From: Candidatus Bathyarchaeota archaeon
GTDB lineage: Archaea > Thermoproteota > Bathyarchaeia > 40CM-2-53-6
Reading direction: 5' to 3'
Length of the DNA stretch: 48,300 nucleotides
Assembly: GCA_005888745.1 (NCBI GenBank)
Contig: VBBS01000045.1
Span: forward strand, 12,601-60,900
Part shown: positions 9,211 through 18,130 of the stretch, piece after piece
How the letters are laid out: every line of letters starts with the position of its first letter
How positions within the stretch are numbered: position 1 is the first letter of the stretch
Position numbers and translations under genes: made by a program
Notes under the pieces: model-generated
Told to the model about the DNA's origin: nothing
Seen by the model: the letters and a program-made list of their open reading frames with translations, nothing else
Database searches by the model: none

Positions 9211-10681
9211 CTATGACCCCACTATTGATCTCGCGGCGGACAGGAGTCTGCCGAGTATGGGCTCAGGATAGATGCCCAAGATGATGGTTAAGATGCTAAG
9301 AGCGATCAGAGGAAGCGTGATTGTCCAGGGCGCCTCCTTGACATCGGAAGTATCCGAGTTTGGCGCTCCAAAGAAGATCTTCTTCATTGCCATCAGAGAA
9401 TAGCCCGCGGTAAGGGCCGTTGCAATAATTCCCAGCGCAGCAATTACGAGGCGATATTCGGACGCCGTATCAGTAGCTCTAACGAATCCGCCTTGGAATA
9501 GGAAGAATTCGGACAAAAAGCCGTTTGTCGCCGGCAGACCGGCGAGAGTCAGAGACCCGATGAAGGCCGCGGTGGCTGTTATTGGCATTTTGCTGGCGAG
9601 ACCTCCGAGCTTGCTCAAGCTCCGTTCGCCCCGAACTTGAAGCATGACCGCGCCAACGACGATGAAGAGTATTCCCTTGGCAGTTCCATTGCTAACGTAT
9701 TGAAACATTGAGCCGGAGACGCCGAACGAGTTGAATGCTGCGAGCCCGAACAGAATGTAGCCCATCTGGCTGATACTAGAGTATGCAAGGAGTCTCTTGA
9801 TGTCGTCTTGCACCAGTGCCATCGCGCTGCCGTAGATCATGGTGATAAGAGCCCATCCGGCGAAGAAAGCAGAGAAGGTGAGGAAAGCCTGTGGAAAAAT
9901 CGTCATGACTATTCTAACCGTGGCGTACCCGCCGATTCCAGTCATAGCAGCGGCCAGAATCGTACTGATTGGAGTAGGAGCCTCAGCGTAAGCGGATGGA
10001 AGCCAGACGTGGAGTCCGAATTGGCCGATCTTCACGAAGAATCCGAAGCACATCGCCGCGACAATCCCAAGACGGAGGGTTGTGGATATCAGTCCCGGAT
10101 TTGTTGTAATATTGCTGATTACAACATCCATGTCGGTCGCGCCTGTCAGATAGGCGGTGACTAGAATTCCGACGAGGAGGACTAGGGCTCCCACATGGCT
10201 CGCCATAGCCCCATTCAGCGATTAGGAAGAAGGAGGGAACGAGCATGATCTCAAAGAAGAGATAGAACTCGATCAGATTTGTGGCCAGTACAGTCCCGAT
10301 CATTCCCAGGGAGTACAGCGCGTAGAGGCTGTAGTACAGCCCGTACCGTCTAGGATCGTCGCCAATCCTTTGACGCATGTAAGGGACGGAAAAGAGAGAG
10401 ACCAGAGCCGTCAGGAGACCTATGATGAAGAGTATCGGAAGGCTCAGATTGTCGACTCGAAAACCGAAGTTCCCAATTGGAGACCATGAATACAGTTCCT
10501 GGTAGGTCCCTTGAGTGGACCCGGAACCCTGAAGCCCGGCGTACAGGATTGTAACGAGCGGGACGAGTAGGAAGATGAAAGAAACGAATCCGGTATTCTC
10601 TCTTAGCCGTTTGGAGAGAGCGTAGAGGATTGGAATCGCTAGCAGCGGCACGAGTATTGCGCCGATTAGAAGGAGTGTCAT
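9211..10681 (-). pseudogene. NuoM-like antiporter subunit, broken by frameshift with missing segment
   Basis: Two frames together make one antiporter-like subunit of roughly NuoM length. The first frame (from 10681) reads normally to FFLIAEWGYG near 10205; the second resumes at SHVGALVLLVG and runs to 9211 with the FGLHVWLPSAYAEAPTP and KRLLAYSSISQMGY blocks. Related subunits have about a dozen residues between WGYG and the THVGA-type motif, so the site looks like a short deletion that is not a multiple of three. Flanking operon genes are intact. It may be a real lesion or a consensus error. If intact, the operon would encode four antiporter-type subunits (M', L, M, N). Confidence 0.8.
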
Positions 10682-10688
10682 TCCGGGT

Positions 10689-10997
10689 CTATCCTTTCAG
10701 CTTTGATAGTTTCGACAGGTCTATGTCGGCGTTCAGTCTGGAGACAAGGATGATTATCGAGAGCCCGACAGCCGCTTCCATCGCGGCTAGCGCGATTGTG
10801 AACAATACGAGGACTTGCCCGGTGACTATGGGAGGATTGCGCAGGCGGGCGAAGGCTATGATGTTCAGATTGGCCGCGTTGTAGATCAATTCAACGGAAA
10901 ACAGTATGCGAATGGCGTTCCGCTTCGTTGTGAGACCGTAGATTCCGATGCCGAGCAGGATTACTGATACGGCAAAGAAACTCGACAAAGGCTCCAT
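10689..10997 (-). CDS. nuoK: NADH-quinone oxidoreductase subunit K
   Basis: Small three-helix membrane subunit of complex I, 102 residues. It carries the two membrane Glu residues typical of NuoK: in the SVELIYNAANLN segment of helix 2 and in ALAAMEAAVGLSI of helix 3. The 3-nt gap to nuoJ and 7-nt gap to the next gene show tight operon packing. Confidence 0.94.
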   Translation of the reverse strand: MEPLSSFFAVSVILLGIGIYGLTTKRNAIRILFSVELIYNAANLNIIAFARLRNPPIVTGQVLVLFTIALAAMEAAVGLSIIILVSRLNADIDLSKLSKLKG

Positions 10998-11000
10998 TTC

Positions 11001-11495
11001 CTACTGCCCTCTATCTGTCTTTGAGAGGGCCAGCGCACCGATTACCGCAGCCGCCATCACAAGAGACATGAATTCTAGTGGAACGCCGTAGTTCTTCAGA
11101 AGAGAAGTACTGAACAAAGCGAGATCGCATCCGGATCCGCACGCGTCTGGTCCCGGAAAGGCGGTAGCGTTGGCCAGCGCACCAGTCATTCCAAGAAGCA
11201 ATGACACTAGCATTGCTGCGAGAAGTGATACTCGTTTCAGTTCCAGTGGGGTTTCTCCCTTCTTCGGCCCGACGAGCATGACTGTGAAAAGGATCAGGAC
11301 TACAACCGCGCCGATGTATACTGCAATCTGGAACCAGCCAACGTAGGCTGCGTCGAGAAGAAAGAATAGCCCTGCTACTCCGAGGAAAGCGATTCCAAGC
11401 GCAGCCGCTCCGTAAACAAGATCTCTTGCTTCGATCGCGAGGATAGCAGCGCCAATGGTTACGGCCGCGAATGCTAGAAACAAGAGGTCTGTCAT
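11001..11495 (-). CDS. nuoJ: NADH-quinone oxidoreductase subunit J
   Basis: Five-helix membrane subunit of complex I, 164 residues from ATG 11495. The WFQIAVYIGAVVVLILF helix holds the pi-bulge region characteristic of NuoJ, followed by a VMLVG turn and a soluble loop. The frame stays open further upstream, but that part is antisense-free shadow inside nuoH and gives no membrane protein, so ATG 11495 (8 nt after the nuoH stop) is the real start. The C-terminal loop has a CGSGC pair that I cannot interpret. Confidence 0.92.
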   Translation of the reverse strand: MTDLLFLAFAAVTIGAAILAIEARDLVYGAAALGIAFLGVAGLFFLLDAAYVGWFQIAVYIGAVVVLILFTVMLVGPKKGETPLELKRVSLLAAMLVSLLLGMTGALANATAFPGPDACGSGCDLALFSTSLLKNYGVPLEFMSLVMAAAVIGALALSKTDRGQ

Positions 11496-11503
11496 TTTCG
11501 GAT

Positions 11504-12511
11504 TCAGAGCGTTGGGAGTCCCACGACCAGAAGGTAGGTTATGCCTATGTTGAGTATCGCAAGCGTGAGAAGAGTAGTCCAGCCTGCCCTGAGAAGTTGG
11601 TCGAGGCGGACTCGCGGGAATGTAGATCGAAGCAGCATTATCAGCACGATGACTATCAGAGTTTTCAGCAGCATCCAGAAGAGAGAGGGAAGAAAACTGG
11701 GTCCAAGAAACCCTCCCAGATACATTACGCTGAAAAGGGCCGAGAACGCGTAGAGTTTGACAAAACCGGGGCCTTGGGCTGCGAGGAAGAGCACCCCAGG
11801 ATATTCGGCTTGCCAACCCATCATGATTTCGGATTCTGCCTCGGGAAGGTCGAATGGGAGTCTCTCCATTTCTGCGACGCTGGTGACCAAGAAGATGAAC
11901 GCTCCGAGAGCCTGGGGGAGGATGTACCATCCGCCGGTTTGGGCGTCAACAATCTGGGCAAGGTTCATTGTTCCCGCCATCATTATGACGCCAAGAGCGG
12001 AAAGCCACAATGGAATTTCGTATGCTGTCTGCTGAAAGAGTGCTCGTAGTCCACCTATGAAGGGGAATTTGCTGTTAGCACTCCATCCGGCAAGTAGGAT
12101 GAGGGTGGGAGAGAGGGTAATGATTGCTAGGAATGCTGGGAGCCCGACCTCGATGTTTGCGATCTGAAGCCCGGGGGCGAATGGGATCAGTCCGACTAGG
12201 GCCGCGCCCAGAACGAGTCCTGTTGTCGGGGCCATTATGAAAAAGAAGGCATCGGAGTTTTCCGGGACGAAAAGTTCCTTGAAAGATAGTTTGATCAGAT
12301 CCGCGAACATCTGGAGAATTCCGCCGGCCGGGCTGGCGTAGAGCGGCCCGATTCGTAGCTGCACCCGCGCTGTTACCTTGCGTTCCAACCACCCAAGAAG
12401 TGCTCCTATGATGGCGATTGATAGCAGGCCTGGAAAGAGGACTATTTCGAGAAAGAGAGGGCTAGTGAGCATGTCAACTATGGGTTGCAACGGACCAAGA
12501 ACTGGCGCCAA
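11504..12511 (-). CDS. nuoH: NADH-quinone oxidoreductase subunit H
   Basis: Quinone-site membrane subunit joining the two arms of complex I, 335 residues. Signatures are GWLERKVTARVQLRIGP near the start, LLAGWSANSKFPFIGGLRA and the PFDLPEAESE loop that contacts the quinone cavity. The start is TTG at 12511, 15 nt after nuoA. In usual operons nuoB, C and D separate A from H and nuoI follows H; here none of them is present. Confidence 0.95.
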   Translation of the reverse strand: MAPVLGPLQPIVDMLTSPLFLEIVLFPGLLSIAIIGALLGWLERKVTARVQLRIGPLYASPAGGILQMFADLIKLSFKELFVPENSDAFFFIMAPTTGLVLGAALVGLIPFAPGLQIANIEVGLPAFLAIITLSPTLILLAGWSANSKFPFIGGLRALFQQTAYEIPLWLSALGVIMMAGTMNLAQIVDAQTGGWYILPQALGAFIFLVTSVAEMERLPFDLPEAESEIMMGWQAEYPGVLFLAAQGPGFVKLYAFSALFSVMYLGGFLGPSFLPSLFWMLLKTLIVIVLIMLLRSTFPRVRLDQLLRAGWTTLLTLAILNIGITYLLVVGLPTL

Positions 12512-12526
12512 GCCGAGTGTAGACTC

Positions 12527-12898
12527 CTACCAGTTCTCCCGGTGGTTGGCGAGATGAAGCGCGTAGCCCAAAGGGATCAGAAGAACAACTATGAAAACAA
12601 GAACCGGAATGGATCCGGACGCGCCAAGGGCGCGTAGATTCAGCCCCCATGCGAATAGAAACATGGCGATCACGTCGTAGACGACAAACATCAGCAGATA
12701 GGGATAGTATTGAATGATGAATCGGGTTCTGCCGGGGCCAGCGGCGATCTGCCCTGACTCGAATGGTTTCTTCTTTTCAGGAGTTGGACGGGGGTCCCTC
12801 GGGCTGACGAAGAGTCTCAGAATGATAACGAGGGCAACGGTCGAGACAAAGAGAAATGCGATGTAGGATCCGATCTCCGGGATTCCCTGTGCGACCAT
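12527..12898 (-). CDS. nuoA: NADH-quinone oxidoreductase subunit A
   Basis: First gene of the nuo operon; 123 residues with three membrane helices. It shows the KKPFESGQ loop and the FVVYDVIAMFLFAW helix with the conserved acidic residue. A strong TATA box at 12941-12950 predicts an RNA start near 12920, about 20 nt before the ATG. Confidence 0.93.
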   Translation of the reverse strand: MVAQGIPEIGSYIAFLFVSTVALVIILRLFVSPRDPRPTPEKKKPFESGQIAAGPGRTRFIIQYYPYLLMFVVYDVIAMFLFAWGLNLRALGASGSIPVLVFIVVLLIPLGYALHLANHRENW

Positions 12899-12940
12899 TT
12901 CTTGGACCCGTGCTCGATCTTCGAGCCACCGGGAGCTGAG

Positions 12941-12950
12941 CTATTATAAA
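12941..12950 (-). promoter_or_regulatory. TATA box of the nuo operon
   Basis: TTTATAATAG on the minus strand, centred about 26 nt upstream of a predicted start near 12920 and about 48 nt upstream of the nuoA ATG. It sits just beyond the 3' end of the prenyl synthase gene, so the eight-gene operon has its own promoter. Confidence 0.6.
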
Positions 12951-12977
12951 CGTTTGACTTGGAGGGTAATTTCGCCC

Positions 12978-13910
12978 TTATTCTTTCCTCTTCCATAGAT
13001 AATCGGCGTATTCTTCGAGAATCTTCCGGTTTCTCAACCGTTTTACCTTCCGCAACGACGCCTTCGCCTCAATCGCATAATCTCTCGCGCGTTTCCGTGC
13101 AAATTCTAGAGAGCCCGTTCTTCTCAGAAGCCGAAGGACCTCTCTGTTGCTATGACCGTTGTTCGAGTTCAACACGTCCGAATTATGGTTCGGACGAGGC
13201 GCTTCGTGAAGACAGTGGGAAGTCACAATGTTCGGTCCCTTCAACAACTGTTCCCCAGAACCGTTATGGAAATCAAGCACGTCATCTTGAATCTGAAACG
13301 CCATTCCACCTGACCTTCCGAATTTCTGCATGCTAACAAGATCCTTACCCTCAACCCCAGCAATCGCAGCTCCGATCCCTGCAGCGCTTCCAAACAGTGA
13401 TGCCGTCTTCAAGTCGGCTATCGCGATACACTCGCTCACGCTCGCGTTCAGGTCCGAGATAATGTCCAGAAGTTCTCCCCGGCTGACGTCTACCAGGGTC
13501 GAGCCGATCATCCTCATGACCTCTGCGTTCTTGTAGTTCGACAAGAGCTGAACACCTTTGGATGCTAAGAATAATCCAGAGGTCAAGGCTTTCTCGTTGC
13601 TGAACGCCATATGGATCGTCGGAGCTCCCCTCCGAACCTGGTCTTTATCGATCAGATCGTCAAATACAAGAGTGGCAGCATGAATTATCTCAAGCGCCGC
13701 AGCCGCGTCGAGCGCGTCTTCAGGATCCCCGCCGAGCGCTTTCGTCGACAGAACGACGAGTAGAGGTCTACAGCGTTTGCCACCAGTCTTGAACATGTAC
13801 TTGATAATCTGATTCGCTTCCTCTCGGTCGAAATTCGTTTCAAGAGTATTGTCAATTTTTTCCTGAATCGGACCACGCCAACTCTTGAAGACTGGAGGAA
13901 AGATGCTCAT
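12978..13910 (-). CDS. Polyprenyl (geranylgeranyl-type) diphosphate synthase
   Basis: Trans-prenyltransferase that builds the isoprenoid chains of archaeal membrane lipids. The 310-residue protein contains GGKRCRP near residue 43, the first Asp-rich motif DDLID (about 83) and the second, DDVLD (about 214), plus FQIQDD. The region after the second motif is divergent (KGPNIVTSHCLHEAP where GKPxGSDI is common), but the frame stays open and the C-terminal helices look normal. Product length (C15 to C25) cannot be read with confidence. TATA-like elements lie at 13956-13967 and 14023-14032. Confidence 0.85.
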   Translation of the reverse strand: MSIFPPVFKSWRGPIQEKIDNTLETNFDREEANQIIKYMFKTGGKRCRPLLVVLSTKALGGDPEDALDAAAALEIIHAATLVFDDLIDKDQVRRGAPTIHMAFSNEKALTSGLFLASKGVQLLSNYKNAEVMRMIGSTLVDVSRGELLDIISDLNASVSECIAIADLKTASLFGSAAGIGAAIAGVEGKDLVSMQKFGRSGGMAFQIQDDVLDFHNGSGEQLLKGPNIVTSHCLHEAPRPNHNSDVLNSNNGHSNREVLRLLRRTGSLEFARKRARDYAIEAKASLRKVKRLRNRKILEEYADYLWKRKE

Positions 13911-14096
13911 TCAACCAACATCTAGTCGAGATTCAACATAGCGGTTGTCCACACCCATATTTAATCGGTTGCAATCTGGTCGATTCTTTTCCTGATTATA
14001 GGTATGTAGATGGCTAAAACAACCTTTATACCAAAAACTGGAGTAATTTCGCAGGGTCCAGTTAGCTTCGTTGTAGTAAGTCCTGATGCAAAGCGA

Positions 14097-16238
14097 CTAA
14101 AGCGAGGATAGCGCCGGGGGCGAGCCCGTGTTTTCCCCCAGTCCCGTCCATACTGACCACGTGGACGGGCCGAGAATGCATGAATAAGGAGTGCTGTCTG
14201 CACCGCGGACTTGAACCGCGACGCCTGTCCCGAACTGGACAAGGACCGGTCTGTCAGGAGTTGTTCCACCCAAGACGTCCCAGAAAGAAGACCATTCTGC
14301 GTTGGCGAGCGACCTGTGATAGACCCCATTGTCCATCCCACGGACAACTAAGTGAATTACGTCAAACGAGTCCGTCGCAACCGCAGGTGCCGAGGAGGTC
14401 GACCCTGCAAGATACATCCAGCCAGACCAGGAGTGGCTAGTGAAGCTGAGCGAAGCGTACCAGAGATCGTTGCCCATTCCACGGACAGCCAGACGAAGAG
14501 TGCTTCCATCACTGACGGCAGAAGGAGTGCTTGGAGTTTGTCCTCCCGGGCTATCCCAAACCCGGGACCAATATCCGTTCTCAAAGGCGATGTGCCATAT
14601 GGAGTAGTCTCCTCCCTGAACAACCAGGTCAAGCCTGTTAGTGCTGGGGGATGCGGCGAGAACGGGCGGGCCTGTCAGTATTCCTCCGAGCGACTGCCAG
14701 CCACTCCAGACACTAGATGTATCGTTCCGTGAGTTCCACCAGAGACTGTTGTCTCCTCCCCGTACGGCTACGTAGAGAGCGCCATTGAGATATGCGCAGG
14801 CTGGCTGGTCGTTTGTCAAGCCTCCAGGAGTGTCCCAGGCAGACCAAATGCCGTTCGAGTAGCTCTTGTGCCAGATACTGGAGTTATCAGAACCCCTAAC
14901 GATGAGATCAACTGCCCCTGACCCCGAGGAACAGAGGACCGGTGCTGAAGCTGTACTGCCGCCCATTGGCTGCCAACTTCTCCAAGAACCCGTGTACTTA
15001 GACCAGTAGATTCCATTGTTGGACCCCCTGATTACTGAGATGAGAGTTTGACGGTATGCGTTCATCAGAGGGTATCGATCTTTGCTGTAGCCGAATACAT
15101 AGGGCGTATCCCCTATTCCGTCAGGGTGCCCGCATATGTCCTGTTGAGGTCCATCACAATTGTCAACGCCCTTATAGTCAGACCAGTAGTTACCGCCCCT
15201 AGGATAGCCATTATCCCACTGGTTCTTGCCCGGATTATCATCGGACGCTTGGACTGAATTGTTGACGAGATTGTTGTGATAGACCAGGGTTCCAGTGGCG
15301 GATTGAAGAACTATGCCAGAGCCGCAGGGGTTAGATGAGGCTATGTTGGTTACGTTGTTTCCAAAGATCTGAACACTGCTCGATCCTCCTACTATGATCG
15401 ACTTGGCAGGCGAGTACGCTGAGCAGGCGGCATCGCGTAAGCTGTTTTGGGAGATCTTAACATTTCCAGAAGAAGACACAACGATGCCGTTGCTTGGTCT
15501 CCACGGAGCCCCAATCGGGGCGAGACCGCCCATGAGGATTGTATTGTTTATTATGTTCACGTTTGACGAACCCTTGACTCCGAGGACGTTGCCAGACGCA
15601 TCGGCTCGTATGCTGTTGCCAGAGATGGTGACGTTGGTACTTCCGTAAGCTCCAACAGTATCGTAGGTGCTGCAAGAACTGAAATTGTTACAGCTCCCTG
15701 CGTCAGCATTGTTCGTGCTGACAACTACATTCCTTGACGAGTCTACAATAATGCCGCCGCAACAGAAGATACTCCCGTCTTGGACGACTGAGTTGTCTAT
15801 CCTTCCGTTTGTCACATTCTTGAGAAGGATACCGGTTGCTGGCTGGGCAGTAGTCAGTGAAGACACAGTTACATTGAAAATTCTGAAGTCTGCAGTTGTG
15901 TTTGCAACTTCAATTCCGTAATAAGGGCAATGCCAACAGACATTGATATTCCATCCCTGGAGAAAGTATGGATCAGAAGCTGTGCCCGTTCCTCCAGTCA
16001 CACCGTTTGCAGGGGTGAAACCGCTGTTGCCGACTATCAGTATCGGCGGGTGCGTAGTCTGCGCGAAACTAGACCCCTTGACGGCGGCTGCTCTCGGACT
16101 TTGGATTGTGGAGGCGGATAAAACCGCCAAGCAGACAAGAAGCACCATGCGGACCATGATCCTCAACCCTGGCTTGCTGATTCTGAAAACAGGGCCATAG
16201 CTTCTAGGAAGGACCTGTGAATGCTCGAAAGTATCCAA
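14097..16238 (-). CDS. Secreted protein: NosD-like beta-helix plus seven-bladed PLL-like propeller
   Basis: A 713-residue exported protein. A hydrophobic signal segment (about residues 28-50, ending in RAAA) follows a basic start; ATG 16157 is an alternative start. Residues about 70-385 hold right-handed parallel beta-helix repeats of the NosD/CASH type (NVTISGNSI, NVNIINNTI, NVKISQNSL, SVQIFGNNV). From about 390 to the end there are seven repeats of a VRGxDNxxxW...WSxWxxLGG pattern, the signature of PLL/fucose-lectin-like beta-propellers, so the C-terminus should be a closed seven-bladed sugar-binding or adhesive disc. Many N-x-S/T sites fit glycosylation. Target and function are unknown. 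Confidence 0.8.
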   Translation of the reverse strand: MDTFEHSQVLPRSYGPVFRISKPGLRIMVRMVLLVCLAVLSASTIQSPRAAAVKGSSFAQTTHPPILIVGNSGFTPANGVTGGTGTASDPYFLQGWNINVCWHCPYYGIEVANTTADFRIFNVTVSSLTTAQPATGILLKNVTNGRIDNSVVQDGSIFCCGGIIVDSSRNVVVSTNNADAGSCNNFSSCSTYDTVGAYGSTNVTISGNSIRADASGNVLGVKGSSNVNIINNTILMGGLAPIGAPWRPSNGIVVSSSGNVKISQNSLRDAACSAYSPAKSIIVGGSSSVQIFGNNVTNIASSNPCGSGIVLQSATGTLVYHNNLVNNSVQASDDNPGKNQWDNGYPRGGNYWSDYKGVDNCDGPQQDICGHPDGIGDTPYVFGYSKDRYPLMNAYRQTLISVIRGSNNGIYWSKYTGSWRSWQPMGGSTASAPVLCSSGSGAVDLIVRGSDNSSIWHKSYSNGIWSAWDTPGGLTNDQPACAYLNGALYVAVRGGDNSLWWNSRNDTSSVWSGWQSLGGILTGPPVLAASPSTNRLDLVVQGGDYSIWHIAFENGYWSRVWDSPGGQTPSTPSAVSDGSTLRLAVRGMGNDLWYASLSFTSHSWSGWMYLAGSTSSAPAVATDSFDVIHLVVRGMDNGVYHRSLANAEWSSFWDVLGGTTPDRPVLVQFGTGVAVQVRGADSTPYSCILGPSTWSVWTGLGENTGSPPALSSL

Positions 16239-16270
16239 GTAAGCCTACCGATAACCGCTCTGTTCCCTCT

Positions 16271-16280
16271 TATTTATACA
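16271..16280. promoter_or_regulatory. TATA box of the secreted propeller gene
   Basis: TGTATAAATA on minus, predicting RNA start near 16249, about 11 nt before the ATG at 16238. The same bases read TATTTATACA on plus and could serve the doubtful small ORF at 16314. Confidence 0.5.
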
Positions 16281-16313
16281 GCGATCCCAATCGTCTACAT
16301 CTGTATATCAGAA

Positions 16314-16586
16314 TTGATCAACTGCCCATCAACGGATATCGCCTGTGAACAGCCCGTCAACAGCATACTCCGACAGCCCTCGGACACTTACATTGTCAAA
16401 GTTGAGAGCCCAGGCTTCTTCTCCGAGCTTGGATTTGGAAGCCCTTACGACCGAGATAAAAGCGAGGAGAGTGTCGATAAGATCTACAATGAGTGGATGG
16501 CAAAGAAGACCCCAAAATCTGTTATGCGACGGCTACAAACCTCAAGATGCGAAATCTGGAATTTTCGGCCGTGTCATAGAGTATAG
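16314..16586 (+). CDS. Doubtful small ORF, 90 residues
   Basis: The 429-nt gap between the propeller gene and the cupredoxin gene holds no convincing gene. This ORF is listed because a TATA-like element at 16271-16280 would start RNA near 16300, just before the TTG at 16314, and because its second half has a protein-like composition (DKIYNEWMAKKTPKSVMRRL). I recognise no family, and there is no support beyond position. Confidence 0.2.
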   Translation: MINCPSTDIACEQPVNSILRQPSDTYIVKVESPGFFSELGFGSPYDRDKSEESVDKIYNEWMAKKTPKSVMRRLQTSRCEIWNFRPCHRV

Positions 16587-16667
16587 TAAGTATTTTCTAA
16601 CTCTTGGTGAATGGCATAATCCTTATACCAAAAGCAGCGAGCCCAGCGTTATTCAAGTGGAAAAAAA

Positions 16668-17165
16668 ATGGAAACTACTCCAAAATCGACGGAAGTCCCG
16701 GGAGCAAAGCCAAGGAACAAGAACCTCATCCTGGTTGGCATTGTTATCATAGTGCTAATAGTCGTTGGAGCGGGAGTCTATGCCTACATCAACACAGGAA
16801 GCAACACACCTCAAGGGACCAAATTCACAATGTGGGATGTGGGCAATGTGTGCTCTACCTCGACCCAATGCGGGTTCAAAGATCCCAGCGGGAATGCTAA
16901 CTCGTCGATAACATCTGGCACTGTCGTGTACTGGGCTAACACGGGAAAGGCGTCTCACAGCGCGACCAGTTGCGACTCCACCGGTGTCGCTAGTGGTGGG
17001 ACGATTGGTTGCCCGGTCCCCAACGCTAGCAACCTTCCCGGTTTCGATACTGGGGTTGTCGCGGGCGGATCTAACACCAAGTCGATAACGTTCAATACAG
17101 CAGGAACATACTATTACTTTTGTACAGTTCACGCCTTCATGCACGGAAAAATAGTGGTCCCGTAA
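16668..17165 (+). CDS. Membrane-anchored blue copper protein (amicyanin/plastocyanin-like)
   Basis: Small electron carrier facing outside the membrane. Of 165 residues, 20-40 are an N-terminal membrane anchor after a short basic cytoplasmic tail; the rest is a cupredoxin domain. Copper ligands are His97 (KASHSA), Cys152, His155 and Met158 in CTVHAFMHGK, the C-x2-H-x2-M spacing of amicyanins. It lies on the opposite strand about 3.7 kb from the CuA subunit of the oxidase. Donation of electrons to that oxidase is an inference; respiratory chains that use cupredoxins instead of cytochrome c are known in Thaumarchaeota. A TATA element (CTTATACC, about 16622-16629) precedes the ATG by about 40 nt. 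Confidence 0.88.
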   Translation: METTPKSTEVPGAKPRNKNLILVGIVIIVLIVVGAGVYAYINTGSNTPQGTKFTMWDVGNVCSTSTQCGFKDPSGNANSSITSGTVVYWANTGKASHSATSCDSTGVASGGTIGCPVPNASNLPGFDTGVVAGGSNTKSITFNTAGTYYYFCTVHAFMHGKIVVP

Positions 17166-17190
17166 AACCGTCTTCCAGGACAACAATAAC

Positions 17191-17212
17191 CCCCTTTTTT
17201 GGGGACTCTTTT
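17191..17212 (+). terminator. Oligo-T terminator after the cupredoxin gene
   Basis: A run of six T flanked by C4 and G4 begins 30 nt after the stop, and a second T4 run follows at 17209-17212. Oligo-T tracts terminate archaeal RNA polymerase. Confidence 0.5.
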
Positions 17213-17252
17213 CGTTACGATGCCTTGTGTAAATTCGTGCACTGCAGGTCGG

Positions 17253-18086
17253 CTACACCGTGCCTGACCTTCCAGTCGGAACCGGGCAATTCATCGATGA
17301 CACCTTCGAGAGACTCTTTGCAGTCCACAGAAGCGAAATGACCAGCATGGGAATGGATGCTCCGATGAAATAGCCTTGGTACGAAGCGAGAAGAGTCACG
17401 AATACGACTCCCGATCCCCCAAGAATCGCCGCCAGCAAGCCTTGCGCACATGAAGGACACACCGAAAAGATTCCCATGAAACTCCCCATCGTAGTAAGCA
17501 GTGAGCCGTTTCCTCTCACCGTTCTGGTCGTGTGTGCTAGAACTGCTGCACTTACATTGGCCCCAACCAGCCACGATACAGCAAAGAGTAGAACGAGTCC
17601 TAACGGAGTCGCGACAAGGCCAACATCATCCGAGAGATACACTATCAGCTGAGGCATCTGGCCAATCGAACCGCAACAAACTGCGATCGTAGCCGATGGA
17701 ATCACCACTCTGTAGGATGCAGAGAAGCTTTGGGCGGGTTGGAAGACGAGAATTCCTGAGAGAATCGACAAAAACAATCCGTAAGCGACCGCCGATGCTG
17801 CTCTGACCTTTCGCAGAGACCGGTCACGCGTGATAAGTGTGAGTTTGACTAGCCAAGAATTTGTTGACCGTTCTTCTTGACTCTTAGAGAACAAGTCGAT
17901 GAGATTCAAAGTGCTTCGAAGAGTTATGATTACACCAACTACCAAGAATGAGAAACAGGCATACACCATCAACTCCAATATTCCTGACGAAGCACCGCCG
18001 CTAGTGTAAACTGTCGCGGTTGCGCTTGGTACCGCCAAAAGCCCTAGGGCGATGAGAGAGAGGCCAAGCGGGAGAGATATTGTCAA
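17253..18086 (-). CDS. Polytopic membrane protein of unknown function in the oxidase cluster
   Basis: A 277-residue protein with about seven predicted membrane helices and an N-terminal signal-like helix. Two cysteine motifs stand out: VCCGS near residue 137 and SVCPSCAQG near residue 211, just before a glycine-rich helix. It follows the oxidase subunit IV gene by 44 nt on the same strand, so it is probably co-transcribed with coxB-coxAC-coxD. The cysteine pairs could bind copper or form disulfides during oxidase assembly, but that is speculation. I do not recognise the family. Confidence 0.75.
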   Translation of the reverse strand: MTISLPLGLSLIALGLLAVPSATATVYTSGGASSGILELMVYACFSFLVVGVIITLRSTLNLIDLFSKSQEERSTNSWLVKLTLITRDRSLRKVRAASAVAYGLFLSILSGILVFQPAQSFSASYRVVIPSATIAVCCGSIGQMPQLIVYLSDDVGLVATPLGLVLLFAVSWLVGANVSAAVLAHTTRTVRGNGSLLTTMGSFMGIFSVCPSCAQGLLAAILGGSGVVFVTLLASYQGYFIGASIPMLVISLLWTAKSLSKVSSMNCPVPTGRSGTV

Positions 18087-18130
18087 GGAGACCGTGAGTC
18101 CATCCCCTCCTAGTTACCTGCTATTCATTC

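Noticed and set aside
11496-11930. Upstream extension of the nuoJ frame to 309 residues.
   Set aside because: It overlaps nuoH in another frame and gives a Ser/Arg-rich non-membrane sequence; ATG 11495 is the real start.
13130-13280. Possible double frameshift in the prenyl synthase after the second Asp-rich motif.
   Set aside because: The sequence is divergent, but other frames do not restore the usual motif and downstream helices are normal; treated as natural variation.
14190-14225. T-arm-like sequence on minus (GCGGTTCAAGTCCGC), suggesting a tRNA.
   Set aside because: It encodes the VAVQVRG strand of the last propeller blade; no acceptor or anticodon arm fits around it.
16345-16752. Plus-strand 135-residue ORF running into the cupredoxin gene.
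   Set aside because: It overlaps the cupredoxin anchor in another frame and passes through its promoter.
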